DNA of 64,000 bases from Photobacterium marinum (GTDB lineage Bacteria > Pseudomonadota > Gammaproteobacteria > Enterobacterales > Vibrionaceae), in contig NZ_AMZO01000003.1 in the NCBI RefSeq assembly GCF_000331515.1, forward strand, positions 62,001 through 126,000, given 5' to 3'. Positions 36,548-45,096 of the stretch are shown here, one piece after another. Position 1 is the first letter of the stretch, and the number at the start of each line of letters is the position of its first letter. Under the pieces are notes generated by a model that was not told the origin of the DNA, did not search any database, and saw only the letters and a program-made list of their open reading frames with translations. The position numbers and the translations under genes are program-made.

Positions 36548-37561
36548 TTAACGCAGATTACCGACCAGTGAATCAATGCTTGAAGCGTACTTGCTGGTGA
36601 AGTTCGACAGCATGTCGTAAGACTGGTTGTACTTATTCATCGAAGACTGCAGCTTTGCCATATCAAGCTGGGACACAGAAGTAAGGCTGTCACCGAAAGA
36701 CTGCATTGAGGAAAGCAGGTTCTTCCAGTCATCTTTGCTCAAGTAGCCATCCTTGTTATCAGGGATTTCAATATTGTTATCCTCAAGGAATGTTCTCATC
36801 TCGGCACTCATCTTCACCGAATTATTACCGATGGTGTCATCTTCATTGATAACTTGCTGGCTACCCATTGCCTGATTACTGGTTACCCGATTTTGAGATT
36901 CCTTGTCGGTGAACCATGAATTGGTGCTGCCATTGGCATAAAAAACTGTGCCATCGTTAGTTGCGGCATCAACTTCCAATCCGTCCAGTTTCGGCTGCGA
37001 AATTGTCGGGTTGTTATCCGCAATACCCGTTACCTGGATATGCTGGTTGCCCTTCGTAATAGTCAGAGAATCAGTCACTGTGTTGGCATAACCACGTTCT
37101 GCCGTACCGACTGAAATCTTGGTACCGTCATCCAGTGCAAATGTCACATTCTGTTTAAAGTCCCAGTCTGTGCCATCACCGTTTTCATCAACATGCGGGT
37201 CGCCCCAAATCTTTGTGGTGTTACCTGCCGCATCTGTGATGGTCCAGTCACGGTTTTCATTGCCGACAGTCACAACGTAGCCATTGTCTAGCTTGATTTG
37301 ATTACCTTCGACAGACCAAGTCGGATTCTCAACAATATTGGTAGACTGCTGAGCCTGACGAGCTTCCGCAGTAAACTCCTGAAGCTGACGCATTTTCTCA
37401 TTCTGACCATTAATCGTTGAAATACCGTCACGGATCTGACCGTCCAGAATGCTGGTACGTTCAATCATGACAGCCATCATCAAGTCGTTCAGTTCCGGCT
37501 TTTGATCTCCGGCATACATATTGACCGACTGAGTACCGGCAAGACTATTTACCGTATTCAT
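36548..37561 (-). CDS. EspA-like T3SS protein with inserted DUF1521 (metal-induced autocleavage) domain
   Basis: 337 aa with AAGGAA before the ATG. Residues 22-70 (LNDLMMAVMIERTSILDGQI and on) and 290-337 (VSQLDMAKLQSSMNKYNQSY through SSIDSLVGNLR) match the N- and C-terminal coiled coils of the 166-aa neighbour at 35746. Between them (about 78-235) sits a DUF1521 domain with the hallmark KIWGDPHVDENGDGTDW at 117-133, then FALDDGTKISVGT. DUF1521 domains in NopE1 of Bradyrhizobium and in a Vibrio coralliilyticus protein self-cleave at GD/PHVD when calcium is present, predicting a cut between D121 and P122. It would be a tip/filament subunit that severs itself on meeting calcium outside the cell. 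Confidence 0.85.
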   Translation of the reverse strand: MNTVNSLAGTQSVNMYAGDQKPELNDLMMAVMIERTSILDGQIRDGISTINGQNEKMRQLQEFTAEARQAQQSTNIVENPTWSVEGNQIKLDNGYVVTVGNENRDWTITDAAGNTTKIWGDPHVDENGDGTDWDFKQNVTFALDDGTKISVGTAERGYANTVTDSLTITKGNQHIQVTGIADNNPTISQPKLDGLEVDAATNDGTVFYANGSTNSWFTDKESQNRVTSNQAMGSQQVINEDDTIGNNSVKMSAEMRTFLEDNNIEIPDNKDGYLSKDDWKNLLSSMQSFGDSLTSVSQLDMAKLQSSMNKYNQSYDMLSNFTSKYASSIDSLVGNLR

Positions 37562-37588
37562 CCCTAATTTCCTTCTGTGGGTTTAAAA

Positions 37589-37888
37589 CTAAATAAACAC
37601 TCGTCCGCTGCGCTGTCGAACAGGTTTGGCTTGTTGTTTCTGACGATCTGGCTGAGCAGACGGTCCGGCTGTAGCCAAAGCATCAACCTGCGTTACCGCA
37701 GCTTGCAGTTCGCCAGATGCAGCTTGAGTATTTACCAATCGGGTTGCCTGCTCCACACTAACCGGACAGCTGGCAATAGCCCGTTCTCCCTGCCCCAGCA
37801 TCTGATTGGCTGTGGCAAGCAAGTCTTCGTTTTGAGTCAAAGCGGAAGCCAGCGGTTCAGGCCGGATATCGGCTCCTTCAATTGGCAT
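37589..37888 (-). CDS. Small T3SS operon protein, 99 aa
   Basis: Start chosen at ATG 37888 (MPIEGADIRPEPL) with GGGAGA upstream; GTG 37891 is also in frame. Not recognised. Helical centre (NEDLLATANQMLGQGERAIA, VEQATRLVNTQAASGELQAA), one cysteine, and a basic tail ending RQRSGRVFI, reminiscent of the tail of the 91-aa protein at 36260. It is first in the translocon/tip transcript after the terminator at 37959-37999. An LcrG-like tip-binding or chaperone role is possible by position only. Confidence 0.45.
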   Translation of the reverse strand: MPIEGADIRPEPLASALTQNEDLLATANQMLGQGERAIASCPVSVEQATRLVNTQAASGELQAAVTQVDALATAGPSAQPDRQKQQAKPVRQRSGRVFI

Positions 37889-37958
37889 CACCTGTCTCCC
37901 TTGTTAATTCTTTTTCAGGCAATGACTTTGATGGTTTGAGAAATGAAAAACATGAAAA

Positions 37959-37999
37959 AAAGCCGATTTGAGGAATTAATCTGACCTCAGATCGGCTTT
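37959..37999 (-). terminator. Rho-independent terminator after sctV
   Basis: A 15-bp stem (37959-37973 with 37985-37999, one G-U pair) is followed on the minus strand by seven T. It closes the sctW-to-sctV transcript, so the downstream tip/translocon genes (37888 leftwards) are likely to have their own promoter or to depend on read-through. Confidence 0.75.
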
Positions 38000-38043
38000 A
38001 GGTTATTAAGGGGGGTATTGTAGGGCGTTGTAGTAAACTTTAA

Positions 38044-40113
38044 CTACAGGCCGACACGGTTCAGCGCCTGAACATTAACGCTGTCACTGAGCTCCTGAAA
38101 AGACAGCACAGGCAATTCATATGCTTTAGGCTCAATCAGTTTCTTCACATAACGGCGAATATCCATTGCTGTGATCACAACCGGCATGTGCGGTCTCGCG
38201 CGCAGATCCCCCGTTGTTGCCAGCAAATTATTGATCAGGTTTTCAGACTGCACCGGATCCATTGCTAAATAGCTGCCTGCTGATGTCTGGCGGATTGCCG
38301 CCCTAATGGTTTCTTCCGCTTCAGGCGTCAACATAAATGCCGGCAACATATTCTGCTCATTACTGTACTTATGGCTGATATAACGTTTAAGGGAAATCCG
38401 GACATATTCCGTCAGTTGGATGACCGATTTTTCTTTCTGGCTCCATTCCACAACAGCCTCCAGAATCGCCCGCAAATTTCGGATCGAAATCTGTTCCGAC
38501 ACCAAACGCTGCAATATCTCGGTCAATTTAAAAACTGGTAACTGACGCTGAACTTCACGCACCAGCTCCTCAAATTCTCCTTCCATATGTTCCAGCAACT
38601 GGCGGGTTTCCTGAACACCGATAAAATCCTGAGCATGACGGATTAACACCTGATGAATATCCGCCAGAACCGCATCACTCAGCGAAATGATCGTCAGCCC
38701 CATTCCGGCTAACTCCTGCTCAGTTTTATCTTTTACCCAAAACAGCCCCTGATAACTGAACGGAGCCTGCTCATAATTCACGCCAAGAATTTGCAGTTGC
38801 TGTTCATCAGCCATTACCAGCGCCGCCTCCCCCAGCAACAGGCCGGACATCACCGGGATCTCATGCACCATCAACTGGTACTCCCCTTTGGTATTTCCCG
38901 CTTCCTGATTCTCATCCGCAGGCTGACAGAACAAGTGAATCGTCGGATAAGGTACACCAAGTTCACGGGTCAGATTTTTGCGAAGCTTTGCCAGGGAAGC
39001 TGACAGAGACTCTACCTCAAACCCTTTTTCTGGCAGCTCAGCAACAGAGAGCGAAAGCGGTAATGTCAGCGAAAACCCATCTTCACTGTCATCACCATCC
39101 GCCGCCTCAGATGGTGATGATGAAAAGCTTTTTGAGGCCGTTTGAGATTTTTTTGAGCGTCTTAACAACCATTGAGATGCCAGTCCCAGCCCGCTGGCCA
39201 GCACCAAAAAGGTCACAGTCGGGAATCCGGGGATCAAGGCAAACAGCAAGAGGATGGCACTGGCAATCAACAGAGCATTTGGCTGATTGATAATTTGATT
39301 ACCGATGTCTTTACCCAAATCTGCCGACGCTTCTGTCGATACCCGGGTCACAATAATCCCGGAAGTGATGGCAATAAAGAGTGCCGGGATTTGGGAAATC
39401 AGTCCGTCACCAATGGTGAGAATCGCGTAAACCCCGAGGGCATCCCCTGCCGGAAGACCACGCTGCACAACGCCTATCGTGATCCCGCCCAACAGGTTAA
39501 CCACTATGATGATCAGGCCCGCGATCGCATCGCCTTTCACAAACTTCATCGCCCCATCCATCGCACCATAAAGCTGGGACTCTTTTTCAACCCGGCCACG
39601 ACGAAGCTGGGCTTCTTCCATGTCAATTACCCCGGCGCGCATATCACCGTCGATACTCATTTGTTTACCCGGCATCGCATCAAGGCTGAAACGAGCCGAC
39701 ACTTCCGCCACACGTTCTGCACCTTTGGTGATCACCAAAAACTGGACAATGGTGATGATTAGGAAAATAACCGCACCGACAACCAGATTGCCGCCGACCA
39801 CAAAGTTACCGAAGGTATAAACAATCTGTCCGGCATCAGCCTGTAGCAGGATCAGTCGGGTTGTCGTAATCGATAAGGAAAGACGGAACAGCGTAGTCAA
39901 CAGTAACAAAGATGGAAAAGAGGTGAACTCCAGAGGAGTATGAATGTAAATCGCCATCATCATAAGGATGACCGCAATTCCAAGGTTCGTTGCAATCAAA
40001 ATGTCCACCAGCTCTGTTGGCATCGGCAGAATCATCATGAAAACAACCGCTATCAACAGCAATGCCAATACCAAATCATTTCGACCGGCAAGACGGCTCA
40101 ATATCGCTTTCAT
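38044..40113 (-). CDS. sctV: T3SS export gate protein SctV (LcrD/InvA/FlhA family)
   Basis: 689 aa, normal length. The N-terminal half (to about 310) has 7-8 membrane helices with the FHIPEP-type cytosolic loop (GDAMPGKQMSIDGDMRAGVI-like segment and QLRRGRVEKESQLYGAMDGA). The C-terminal half forms the cytoplasmic nonameric ring (GGITIGVVQRGLPAGDALGV marks the TM end; SEQISIRNLRAILEAVVEW lies in the C domain). It is the main gate that accepts substrates from SctW, SctX/Y and chaperones. Overlaps the sctY-like gene by 4 bases. Confidence 0.97.
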   Translation of the reverse strand: MKAILSRLAGRNDLVLALLLIAVVFMMILPMPTELVDILIATNLGIAVILMMMAIYIHTPLEFTSFPSLLLLTTLFRLSLSITTTRLILLQADAGQIVYTFGNFVVGGNLVVGAVIFLIITIVQFLVITKGAERVAEVSARFSLDAMPGKQMSIDGDMRAGVIDMEEAQLRRGRVEKESQLYGAMDGAMKFVKGDAIAGLIIIVVNLLGGITIGVVQRGLPAGDALGVYAILTIGDGLISQIPALFIAITSGIIVTRVSTEASADLGKDIGNQIINQPNALLIASAILLLFALIPGFPTVTFLVLASGLGLASQWLLRRSKKSQTASKSFSSSPSEAADGDDSEDGFSLTLPLSLSVAELPEKGFEVESLSASLAKLRKNLTRELGVPYPTIHLFCQPADENQEAGNTKGEYQLMVHEIPVMSGLLLGEAALVMADEQQLQILGVNYEQAPFSYQGLFWVKDKTEQELAGMGLTIISLSDAVLADIHQVLIRHAQDFIGVQETRQLLEHMEGEFEELVREVQRQLPVFKLTEILQRLVSEQISIRNLRAILEAVVEWSQKEKSVIQLTEYVRISLKRYISHKYSNEQNMLPAFMLTPEAEETIRAAIRQTSAGSYLAMDPVQSENLINNLLATTGDLRARPHMPVVITAMDIRRYVKKLIEPKAYELPVLSFQELSDSVNVQALNRVGL

Positions 40114-40439
40114 GCTGCCAACTCCCGGTAATCACCGGAAACGGCACTCAACAGAACTTCTTTTGCCAACTGTGGATATCCTAATTCAAAAAGAGTGACG
40201 GCCTCAGCCCGGCGCACCACAGGCTGACGACGCATATTAATTGGCACCATAGCCAAAGCCTGCAATGCCTCATCAAACAAGCTGAGGTGGTTGTATATCT
40301 GCGGACAAAGCGCACAGGCAGCCTCATCACCGTTCACCGACAACCACTTTGCAATCGGGGCAGCTGCGCTCCATTGTCGCTGCTGCAATAAATTAACCAA
40401 TAAGGTTTGCATCAGGGATACTGCCTGTTTCGATTCCAT
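40110..40439 (-). CDS. sctY: SctY-like small TPR protein
   Basis: 109 aa, helical with TPR-type pairs (LLVNLLQQRQWSAAAPIAKW, LFELGYPQLAKEVLLSAV). In Ysc systems YscY, of about this size, binds YscX and sits directly before yscV, exactly as here; its stop overlaps the sctV start by four bases. Sequence similarity to YscY is not something I can measure, so the name rests on position, size and fold. Confidence 0.65.
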   Translation of the reverse strand: MESKQAVSLMQTLLVNLLQQRQWSAAAPIAKWLSVNGDEAACALCPQIYNHLSLFDEALQALAMVPINMRRQPVVRRAEAVTLFELGYPQLAKEVLLSAVSGDYRELAA

Positions 40440-40566
40440 ATAAATACGTACCGCCTGCAGCCTGGCTGCAATCTAAAGACCTGCGCTCTAAAACTACAGT
40501 TATAAAAACCAGAGATATAAAAGCCCGAAATAAAAGCCTGTAAACCGAGAGCCAGAGAAACAAAAG

Positions 40567-40956
40567 TCAGGAGCTCACCAGACCGGATTTAATTAAATTA
40601 ACTTCTCGCTGAACCAGCCAAAGGCTTTCAATTACCTTTACCGCATGCTGTGCTTCATCGGTATTTTCGCCTAACAAGAACTGTCCGAGTTGCTGGTATT
40701 CCCCCACTCCGACAGCACGCGGCTTGTTTATCTGATGTGCCTGATACCATTCGTCCAAAGATTCTCCGGGCAAAGGGGAAAAAGCTTGGGACGAAAGAGG
40801 CAGAACTTTTCCAGATTTGATTTCAATCTGTCGTGATCTATCAGGAATACGATCTGAACGAGCCGGACCTGAAAGTGGAATGCGGGATTGAGATTCCGGA
40901 GAACCTGATATGCCAGACGAGCGAGTAAGATTAAGTCGGGCTGAAATACTAACCAT
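40567..40956 (-). CDS. sctX: SctX-like secreted T3SS protein
   Basis: 129 aa. A polar Ser/Arg-rich N-terminus (possible secretion signal), then a helical C-terminal 70 residues (SLDEWYQAHQINKPRAVGVG, HAVKVIESLWLVQREVNLIK). The slot between the SycN-like and SctY-like genes is that of yscX; YscX is likewise about 122 aa with a helical C-terminus bound by YscY. It overlaps the upstream gene by 8 bases. A 127-base gap to the next gene is unusual for this otherwise tight operon. Confidence 0.55.
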   Translation of the reverse strand: MVSISARLNLTRSSGISGSPESQSRIPLSGPARSDRIPDRSRQIEIKSGKVLPLSSQAFSPLPGESLDEWYQAHQINKPRAVGVGEYQQLGQFLLGENTDEAQHAVKVIESLWLVQREVNLIKSGLVSS

Positions 40957-41398
40957 TGTTCTGAGAAGCCGCCGCCCGTTCGATTAACCAATCGATATGT
41001 TGATTGAGAATATGAATGCGAACCTCAGCCAACGGCAACTGACTGACCAGCCATACCTGTTGATGCTTATCCAGCACAACCTGATTAGAAAGCGGGGAAG
41101 GTGCCAGCAAGTTCAGTAAGAAAATATGATCTTTAAGATCGTTCACCACTTTAATAGGTAATGCCAAAGACAACCATTGCGCATTCCAGCTTACTTCCAG
41201 CTGAGCGGTATCATTTTGAACTTGCTGCCATTGCGCAGTCACGCGTTTATCAAGGGCCGACTTTTCAATAACATGGCGCGGTAACGCACAACGAATCGAA
41301 CCGAGTTCCTGAGCAAATCCCTTTGCAAGAGTATCCGGAATCGCAATATCAAAACCGGAAAGAAACTCAACCAGCGCGTGCTGTGCATTACTGTCCAT
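40949..41398 (-). CDS. SycN/CesT-type T3SS chaperone
   Basis: 149 aa. Alpha/beta build of a class I chaperone: N-terminal helix, strands ending WNAQWLSLALPIKVV and QQVWLVSQLPLAEV, and a C-terminal helix (LNQHIDWLIERAAAS). It follows sctW with an 11-base overlap, as sycN follows yopN-tyeA, and would escort SctW. The assignment to SycN is from position. Confidence 0.65.
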   Translation of the reverse strand: MDSNAQHALVEFLSGFDIAIPDTLAKGFAQELGSIRCALPRHVIEKSALDKRVTAQWQQVQNDTAQLEVSWNAQWLSLALPIKVVNDLKDHIFLLNLLAPSPLSNQVVLDKHQQVWLVSQLPLAEVRIHILNQHIDWLIERAAASQNNG

Positions 41399-42473
41399 CG
41401 AGCCACATCTCTTCTTTATCGATCACCTGATCAATGCATTGCTGTAAGCTATCCATCACCCGATTACGCTGCTCAAGTCCCGGATACAGCCCGTCCGGCA
41501 AATCGCCAGCAATCGCCTTCATACCCTGCTGTGTGACAACCTGAGCAGGGAAAGCCGTAATGTTAAGTCGCTGCATCATCTGAGCCATCTGGCGTACCGT
41601 GACAAACTGGCTGTCTGGAAAAGACAGAACCTGCTCCATCAATAACTGTTCATCAACTGGCACAAAAAACTGTCCCTGTATCTGACGGGCTAGATCTACA
41701 GTCTGCTCAAATATTCCTTTGAGTTGTTTAAGCTGATTGAGGTTTTGCATCACCATCGCCAGAATATCGCGGTCCTGACTTGGCTCCAGCGCATGATAGT
41801 CAGCCGATAACGCTCGCTGATGTATCTCCGCCGCCTGCTCCACCGAGCCATACTGTTTCGCCATCTGAACCAGTTGACGCCATGCCCGGCTGTGACTCTG
41901 ATAGTCGGTTAGATCACGGTAAGACTGCCTCGCCTCAGACAGCTGCTCCGTTGGCAACTCTTTAGCAAAAACCTCAGACGTATTTAGTCCAGCCAATACA
42001 TTTCTGGCATTTTTCTCTTTAAACGCCTTCAGCGCAGCTTCATAGTGTTCACTGTCTTGCGAGTCACTGGCTTCAGCCAGCAACTGACCAGCCATGTATT
42101 GCAGCGATTCATCGTCGCTGAACGACTTCAGGTTTTCGATAAAGGCTTCAGCGGTCTGGGAACGCCCCAGATTAGCCGCAACAAAATCGACCAGCTTCTG
42201 CTGTTTTTCCAGATCCGGTGCTTTCTCAAGAAGCTGACGGATTTTTTCTATCCAGGCCAGCCTGGCACTGTCATCTTTCTCAGATTTTCTCTCGGCCATT
42301 GATTTCGGCCGTTTTTCAGCCAAAGCAAAGCTCAGTTCCTCTGCCGAATCAGCAAGGCTACTCTTATCCAGCACAGCGACGCCGGAGACTACACTATCAG
42401 CTTTCGCACCGCCTGAATTCAGACCGGCTACCGCAGCTAAATTTCCCGGCATATGTCCTGATACTTCTGCCAT
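41388..42473 (-). CDS. sctW: T3SS gatekeeper SctW (YopN-TyeA type, fused)
   Basis: 361 aa. After a disordered secretion-signal-like N-terminus (about 1-60), the HrpJ/InvE domain runs to about 260 (KIRQLLEKAPDLEKQQKLVD, LKAFKEKNARNVLAGLNTSE). The C-terminal 90 residues resemble TyeA (FFVPVDEQLLMEQVLSFPDS, QCIDQVIDKEEMWLDGQ). In Yersinia these are two genes; here they are one chain as in MxiC, InvE and SepL. It blocks effector export until contact. First gene of the leftward operon; the sctN operon diverges from it. Confidence 0.85.
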   Translation of the reverse strand: MAEVSGHMPGNLAAVAGLNSGGAKADSVVSGVAVLDKSSLADSAEELSFALAEKRPKSMAERKSEKDDSARLAWIEKIRQLLEKAPDLEKQQKLVDFVAANLGRSQTAEAFIENLKSFSDDESLQYMAGQLLAEASDSQDSEHYEAALKAFKEKNARNVLAGLNTSEVFAKELPTEQLSEARQSYRDLTDYQSHSRAWRQLVQMAKQYGSVEQAAEIHQRALSADYHALEPSQDRDILAMVMQNLNQLKQLKGIFEQTVDLARQIQGQFFVPVDEQLLMEQVLSFPDSQFVTVRQMAQMMQRLNITAFPAQVVTQQGMKAIAGDLPDGLYPGLEQRNRVMDSLQQCIDQVIDKEEMWLDGQ

Positions 42474-42609
42474 GCCAACCTCTTTTCACAGGATGATTCC
42501 AATTGTGCTTTTGTAAGAAATTACGAGATAAAAAGCCTAAAAAAGTTCTCAAAAATCGCTGGTAATGCGCCTCAGAGAGAAATCACAACTTTATTAAGAC
42601 TCTCATTAA
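42474..42609. promoter_or_regulatory. Divergent promoter region of the two T3SS core operons
   Basis: 136 AT-rich bases separate sctW (leftward) from sctN (rightward). Both transcripts must start in or near this space, as in the virA/virB divergent region of Yersinia. No clear activator box can be named. Confidence 0.5.
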
Positions 42610-44094
42610 ATGAAACGGGAGAATCATCATCCTAAGAGATTTTTCAGGCAGGAAATTCGATTGCCAAACCGAGAATTCCCAACCAGTCAGGCTGACTTAA
42701 ACCCTGATAACAGTGCATCAGAAACGCTTCAAAACTCGACATTCAATGAAGCATCTGATGCCCGTCTTATCAGCCGCCTGAACCGACTTCATCAACGCAT
42801 AGTAAAACCTTATTCCTGTCAGAGTGCAGGTAAGGTGATCGGCGTAACCGGCAATATCATCCGTTCAGTACTGCCGGATGCCGCCATCGGCCACATGTGC
42901 CGACTTGAGACACCGAACCAGCCAACTCTGTTTGCAGAGGTAGTCGGGATTCAATCTCCTTATGCCCTGCTGGCACCACTTGGGGAATCTCGCGGTATTT
43001 CAAGCCAGACACGGGTTATCAATGAAAAGCGTCAGCATGAGATCTGGGTCAGCGATGCCGTGTTGGGAAAAATGCTCAACGGATTGGGCCTCCCGATGGA
43101 TGGCAGCTCGCTTCAGCAGGCAGAACCGCAACTCAATAAAAACGGTCAGTGGCGTCCAGTATTCAATGCGGCTCCCAATCCAATGACCCGGCCGCCAATT
43201 GCTAAGCCTATCGCGCTGGGTGTACGCGCAATCGACACCATGCTCACTATGGGCGAAGGCCAGCGAATGGGGCTGTTTGCGGCAGCCGGGGGCGGTAAAA
43301 GTACCCTACTGTCGATGATCCTCGCCAACACAGAAGCGGAAATCGTGGTTCTGGCCCTGATTGGTGAACGTGGCCGCGAAGTGCGGGAGTTTGTTGAACT
43401 GCATATGAGCGAAGAAGTTCGCAAAAAAGCAGTGCTGGTCATTGCGACTTCTGATCGCCCTTCCATGGAACGGGCACGCGCTGCACTGGTCGCAACAACA
43501 ATCGCAGAACACTATCGCGAGCAAGGAAAAAAAGTGTTGTTGATGATGGACTCTCTCACCCGTTTCGCCCGTGCAATGCGTGAGATGGGACTGGCGGCTG
43601 GTGAACCACCGACACGGCGCGGTTTTCCACCTTCAGTTTTTGAACAACTACCGCTGTTGCTGGAGCGTCCCGGCAATACTGAACAAGGCTCGATCAGCGC
43701 TCTTTATACCGTTCTGGTGGAAGGTGATGACATGACAGAACCCGTCGCAGATGAAACTCGTTCGATCCTCGACGGCCACATCATTCTCTCTCGTGAACTG
43801 GCAGCTGCGGCCCACTACCCGGCCATTGATGTTCTGCGCAGTGCCAGCCGGGTTATGGGCCAGATCACCGCACCGGAGCATCGTCAGGCAACAGAACAAA
43901 TCCGTAACTGGATGGCAGTTTATGAAAAAAGCGAGCTGTTAATACGTTTGGGGGAATACCAGAGAGGCACAGATCCGGCAACAGACATGGCTATCAGCAA
44001 GCAGCCGCAAATCCGTAGTCTGTTATGCCAGGCAACCCATGAAAAAAGCCCTTTCAGGGAAGGCCTTGAACAACTGCAAAGCGTGATCCGATAA
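42610..44094 (+). CDS. sctN: T3SS ATPase SctN (YscN/SpaL family)
   Basis: 494 aa, with an N-terminal extension of about 50 polar residues relative to most family members. Walker A is [13 protein letters not shown] at 221-233, GERGREV at 252-258 and Walker [13 protein letters not shown] at 309-320; the Arg-finger loop and [14 protein letters not shown] follow. The hexamer strips chaperones and unfolds substrates at the export gate. First gene of the rightward operon; sctO starts 2 bases after its stop. Confidence 0.97.
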   Translation: MKRENHHPKRFFRQEIRLPNREFPTSQADLNPDNSASETLQNSTFNEASDARLISRLNRLHQRIVKPYSCQSAGKVIGVTGNIIRSVLPDAAIGHMCRLETPNQPTLFAEVVGIQSPYALLAPLGESRGISSQTRVINEKRQHEIWVSDAVLGKMLNGLGLPMDGSSLQQAEPQLNKNGQWRPVFNAAPNPMTRPPIAKPIALGVRAIDTMLTMGEGQRMGLFAAAGGGKSTLLSMILANTEAEIVVLALIGERGREVREFVELHMSEEVRKKAVLVIATSDRPSMERARAALVATTIAEHYREQGKKVLLMMDSLTRFARAMREMGLAAGEPPTRRGFPPSVFEQLPLLLERPGNTEQGSISALYTVLVEGDDMTEPVADETRSILDGHIILSRELAAAAHYPAIDVLRSASRVMGQITAPEHRQATEQIRNWMAVYEKSELLIRLGEYQRGTDPATDMAISKQPQIRSLLCQATHEKSPFREGLEQLQSVIR

Positions 44095-44096
44095 CC

Positions 44097-44582
44097 ATGT
44101 GGCAAACCCTGATTGAGATAAAAGACCGGCGGAAACAAGCCGCCCTGAGCACGGTTAACCGAGCAGCGACTGAGCTGGAATCAGCAAAAACCAAACTACC
44201 GGAACTGGAACAGCAATTATCGCTGGCCGAAGCTGACTATCAAACGTTGGCAACAGCCCCTTTTTCCAAACAAAGCCTGATGTCACAACACGCGCTGGAA
44301 TTGTGGCGACAGAAGCTCGGGATAGCCCAACAACACATTGAAGCGTGTGCGCACCAACTCCACCAGCACCAACAACATATTACAGAACTGGAAAACAAAC
44401 TAAATCAGTGTCGGATCGATTACCAACACGCACAGTTTAAATTAGAAAAATCTAAAGAGATCAAGAAGCTTTATGAAACTGCCGACATCGCCCGTCAACG
44501 CCAGCAAGAAGACAATGCCCTCGACGAGCTTCCTCCACGAAGGCCAACAGCTAACCTCGATAAAGAAGCATTCCCGTCATAG
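44097..44582 (+). CDS. sctO: T3SS central stalk protein SctO
   Basis: 161 aa, almost wholly coiled coil (AATELESAKTKLPELEQQLS, then LHQHQQHITELENKLNQ), the usual build of YscO/FliJ, which couples the ATPase ring to SctV. It follows sctN by two bases, and sctP overlaps its end. Identification rests on position plus fold since the family hardly conserves sequence. Confidence 0.85.
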   Translation: MWQTLIEIKDRRKQAALSTVNRAATELESAKTKLPELEQQLSLAEADYQTLATAPFSKQSLMSQHALELWRQKLGIAQQHIEACAHQLHQHQQHITELENKLNQCRIDYQHAQFKLEKSKEIKKLYETADIARQRQQEDNALDELPPRRPTANLDKEAFPS

Positions 44583-45096
44583 CGATCGGGATACTGGTTT
44601 TTATCAAAAAGAAAAACGACAGGCAGAATCGGCTCAAACCGAGGCATTTTCACAACTGATTCAGATGGCAGGTTTACCACCTCAAACCTGCAACGAGCGG
44701 CAAGTAAGCGCAATTGAAGCCAATAACCGCCCGGAAGCCTGTACCACACTCTCGAATATTGAACATCAGAGTATCCGGCAAATCCGGCAATGGGCTGATC
44801 GTATCTGGCTCAACAGCCAACGCGATAACCTACTGATCAGTACCAGCATCGGTTCAGCCCCTGTCACCATTCAATCCTCAATTCAACAGAGCAAAATCAA
44901 TATTGCCATTTACTGCGCTGATGAAGCGTTTACCAAGAAAATGCAGCAGGAAAAATGGTTGCTGGATCGTAAACCCGGACTACGCCATATCCATACCAGC
45001 ATTAGCTACCAAGCCTCCCATCAGACGGAATCTGTCTACTCGGAGAATCCAGAAATGGCTGATTTTGCCCCGATGAGTGAAGAAACGACTGTATGA
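44473..45096 (+). CDS. sctP: T3SS needle-length regulator SctP (short form)
   Basis: Up to 207 aa. ATG 44473 and ATG 44515 both have AAGAAG-type sites inside sctO, so the overlap is 70-110 bases. The polar Gln/Ser-rich N-terminus lacks recognisable repeats. A compact C-terminal part (DNLLISTSIGSAPVTIQSSI, INIAIYCADEAFTKKMQQE) is where the T3S4 switch domain lies. YscP is more than twice as long. As ruler length sets needle length, a short needle is expected, perhaps compensated by an EspA-type filament. Identified by position. Confidence 0.75.
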   Translation: MKLPTSPVNASKKTMPSTSFLHEGQQLTSIKKHSRHSDRDTGFYQKEKRQAESAQTEAFSQLIQMAGLPPQTCNERQVSAIEANNRPEACTTLSNIEHQSIRQIRQWADRIWLNSQRDNLLISTSIGSAPVTIQSSIQQSKINIAIYCADEAFTKKMQQEKWLLDRKPGLRHIHTSISYQASHQTESVYSENPEMADFAPMSEETTV

